DNA of 64,000 nucleotides from positions 128,127,062 through 128,191,061 of the forward strand of contig NC_083560.1 of assembly GCF_019925205.1 (NCBI RefSeq), given 5' to 3'. Below, in pieces: positions 61,699 through 64,000 of the stretch; position 1 is the stretch's first letter, and the number at the start of each line of letters is the position of its first letter. The notes under the pieces are model-generated. The model did no database searches, was not told where the DNA came from, and saw only the letters and a list, made by a program, of their open reading frames with translations. A program made the position numbers and the translations under genes. Origin of the DNA: Metopolophium dirhodum. Taxonomy: Eukaryota > Arthropoda > Insecta > Hemiptera > Aphididae.

Positions 61699-61715
61699 TA
61701 ATAATAATAATAATA
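61669..61715 (+). repeat. (AAT)n microsatellite
   Basis: Run of AAT trinucleotides with one short interruption. Confidence 0.9.
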
Positions 61716-63722
61716 CTAAACAACTAAAAATACATTTAAAGTAACAGATAATTAAATTGCCAAGTATTTAAAAAAAGACGTGTTCGAATCTAAATAGTTA
61801 CTTATATATTCGCACAGAAAATTGCCCAAAAAATACAATCATATTTTAATATAACCTAAAGGTTATAAAGTATAAATATTTACAATATTTTACAACTAAT
61901 CATATTTGATTGTAGTTATTTTTTTAACGTGTTAATGTGCATGTGTATTAATTATTTTATTACAAGTAAATTGGATGCATAATAGAAAAATCTATGATAC
62001 AAATTATAAATAATAATAATATTTTCTCGTTTTATTAAAAATAATTTACTGGCTAGGCAACCACACATACGCACTAAACTTACATTAAAATAATATTATT
62101 CTACATACTAATGGGTTCTTATAATGTACACGTGAAAAACAAAATATTCAACAGACGAAGAATCTGTGCCTTGAAAATCTGAATTTTAAATAAAATATTG
62201 AATTTTTTATTTGGGAATAAAACAATTTTGTTTTAACAATAAATTAGCAAAAAATGCTCTTTAACCATAATTGGAATACTATCGACCGCAAGTAAAAATA
62301 TAATCATATAAATAGATGACATTTTAAATATTTAAGACAGTTATGTTGGATATATATTTTTATAGATTTCAAAAGTTGAGACGAAAAAAAGAAATAAAAA
62401 AAAAATTATTGACAAAAACAAAAATTGCATTTTATTCGGGTAGGTAATTGGTTTTTCCATAGGAGATTTTAAATAAAAAAATTATAAGCTAACAATCTCT
62501 GAGCAACCAAATTACCCCCAATTAAATCATTATTATTACGTTTGATACTTTCTTCTACTTCAAACACATTAAAAATAAATTGAAACACAGCATTGTTAAA
62601 CCACAAAACAAAACTTAGGTAAAAAACAATAAAATATAATAAATAAATAACTAAAATTAAATTAAATAATAAAAAAATCACTAGTTATCAGATTTGACAT
62701 TAAGTCGATTGCACTAACTATTTTGACTAGATATAATAATCGTTATGGAATGCTTAAGTTATCACTATATAATTTCTATTAGAAACTTGGACGCGAACAA
62801 TACGATTTCTTTAGGAATTTCTATTTGGTAATCAGTTTTGTGAAAAAATATTAATTTTCAGTTAAAAATATTTAAGCTCTTTATAAATTAATTTGTTATA
62901 ATGAACTATTTAGTCCTTACTTTATGTTCTATATGTTAGGTATTACAAAATATGATGACGGATTACATTTTGGTAAAATTTGTGAAAGCACATAGTTTCG
63001 ATAAAAATATACTTCAAAAGAATTGTTTACAAATATGTTTTTTTTTCAATTTTCATGTAAATTGAGCGGTTTTTGACTAGATAATTGATTCGATTGAACA
63101 ATCGATAAAGGTAGTGGTTGGACCTTAAAAATATTATATACTTCTATATGACTACAATGCGAAGAGATCATTAGGTAAATAATTGTATAAACATCAGTGA
63201 AGTGGTTTTCGATGAAATAAATACAATATGACGTATTAAAATAATAATATTTAAAGCGTAATACCTATGGGTACTGTTGTTATTTAAAACAAATTTGACT
63301 GTTTGTATGAAATATTTTTAAATGAACAGTATAACGTAGCATTGATTTATATATCCACAAAAAATAAAAATACATTTATTTGGTATAATCAAATAATGAA
63401 TACAAACAGAAGTCGATCGATTTTTGAATTTTTTTTTTATATGATTTCGATTTTTTTTAAATTATTGTATATTTATGGGACGGGGTTATGGTTTGGTTGA
63501 GTGTTTCGATGAAAAATCAATTGGGATAAATTTATCGGGAAATATGTTATGTTGCCTTACCATAATATATATGTCGAGATAATATTTTTATATAAATAAA
63601 AAAGAAATAAACCTATCAACTTTTATAGTTTATATATATATGGCCAGAAAATAAATCACATTTCGATATTGTACTCTAACATTTTGGAATAAATATCTAT
63701 ATTTATCCTAATTAATTATTGG

Positions 63723-63950
63723 TCACAACACTTCAGACTGGTGGTTACCCATATGTGTCCCTGTTTGCATATTGACTACAATGTCGTCTTGGTGGTGGTT
63801 CGATGCCGCCATTACTTTTGGATCTTCATCCTTCCACTTATCCATCGACCGTCTCCTGGCATTCATGAAGAAATTGCCGACTGTAGTCGGTTCCAGGCCC
63901 AATTGCCTAGCTATGGTCACCTGCATTTCTTTTGACGGCCTTTTCGTTTC
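63723..63950 (-). CDS. onecut: Onecut homeobox protein, last exon (homeodomain C-terminal half)
   Basis: The minus-strand exon runs from an acceptor (TGCGTAG, cut after 63951 on the plus strand) to TGA at 63723-63725. It is phase 0 and encodes 75 residues. It begins ETKRPSKEMQVTI and contains LGLEPTTVGNFFMNARRRSM, the third (recognition) helix of a cut-type homeodomain with Phe48 and Met50 as in the Onecut class (HNF6 relatives). Onecut proteins are nuclear transcription factors active in neurons and other tissues. The tail after the homeodomain is His/Asn/Gln-rich and ends QSEVL. The CUT domain and first homeodomain half lie beyond the window on the right. The open frames on the plus strand here are shadows. 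Confidence 0.95.
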   Translation of the reverse strand, partial: ETKRPSKEMQVTIARQLGLEPTTVGNFFMNARRRSMDKWKDEDPKVMAASNHHQDDIVVNMQTGTHMGNHQSEVL

Positions 63951-64000
63951 CTACGCAAATTAAAAAAGTTAGTTTTTCACGTGTGTACAAACTTGCAAGG

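Larger units (their letters stand above)
57800..63722. other. AT-rich region, partly 3' flank or 3' UTR of Onecut
   Basis: No protein-coding gene is recognised. A long 3' UTR of the minus-strand Onecut gene is likely to occupy part of the right side, but its end could not be fixed. Contains diverged LINE-3'UTR-like repeats, small repeats and microsatellites listed separately. The frames 62469-62681 (-) and 63303-63500 (+) are low-complexity. Confidence 0.4.

Noticed and set aside
1..64000. CRISPR arrays, prokaryotic operons, riboswitches or replication origins
   Set aside because: The genes have spliceosomal introns and animal families, and none of the tandem arrays has CRISPR spacing.

Overview
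The window looks like nuclear DNA of a hemipteran insect, most likely an aphid. This is inferred from the very AT-rich background, the frequent 'taggtacctac'-type words, animal genes with short AT-rich introns, and several repeat families whose look I associate with aphid genomes. No database search was possible, so species-level placement is not claimed.

Host genes, left to right: a typical 2-Cys peroxiredoxin (3636-4344, +, three coding exons, 193 aa); a single-coding-exon PRMT5 arginine methyltransferase (10389-12173, +, 594 aa); the 3' end of an unrecognised small coiled-coil-like gene running convergently (13663-14075, -, three exons); a TBP-related factor (TRF2/TBPL1 type, 26897-30073, +, four coding exons, 288 aa); a two-coding-exon gene whose GC-rich second exon encodes eight 27-residue ankyrin-like repeats (56191-57432, +, 281 aa); and the last exon of the Onecut homeobox gene (63723-63950, -), cut by the window edge. 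These genes have separate housekeeping or developmental roles and do not form a shared pathway or operon.

The stretch 31-53 kb is a transposon graveyard. It holds a broken Ty3/gypsy pol with an inverted duplication of its RT motif, a FLYWCH zinc-finger remnant, a GC-rich 5'-truncated R1-like LINE, a BEL/Pao integrase fragment, an LTR next to a broken baculovirus-F-like envelope gene, a jockey/I-type LINE that has lost its reverse transcriptase, and a dispersed terminal-inverted-repeat family with internal tandem units. Smaller hAT-like MITEs with inverted repeats lie between the host genes, two of them with clear target-site duplications. There is also a tRNA-derived SINE at 19.7-19.9 kb.

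The observations I rate highest are: (1) the ankyrin-like gene, whose two exons differ sharply in base composition; (2) the 3' tail of the SINE, which folds into the same small hairpin as the 3' end of the LINE at 43.6 kb, with two compensatory stem changes; (3) the RT-less LINE; (4) the env-LTR remnant; (5) the 39-bp inverted RT duplication abutting a 17-G run; and (6) unassigned coding-like exons on the minus strand near 13.7-14.1 and 22.7-23.4 kb.
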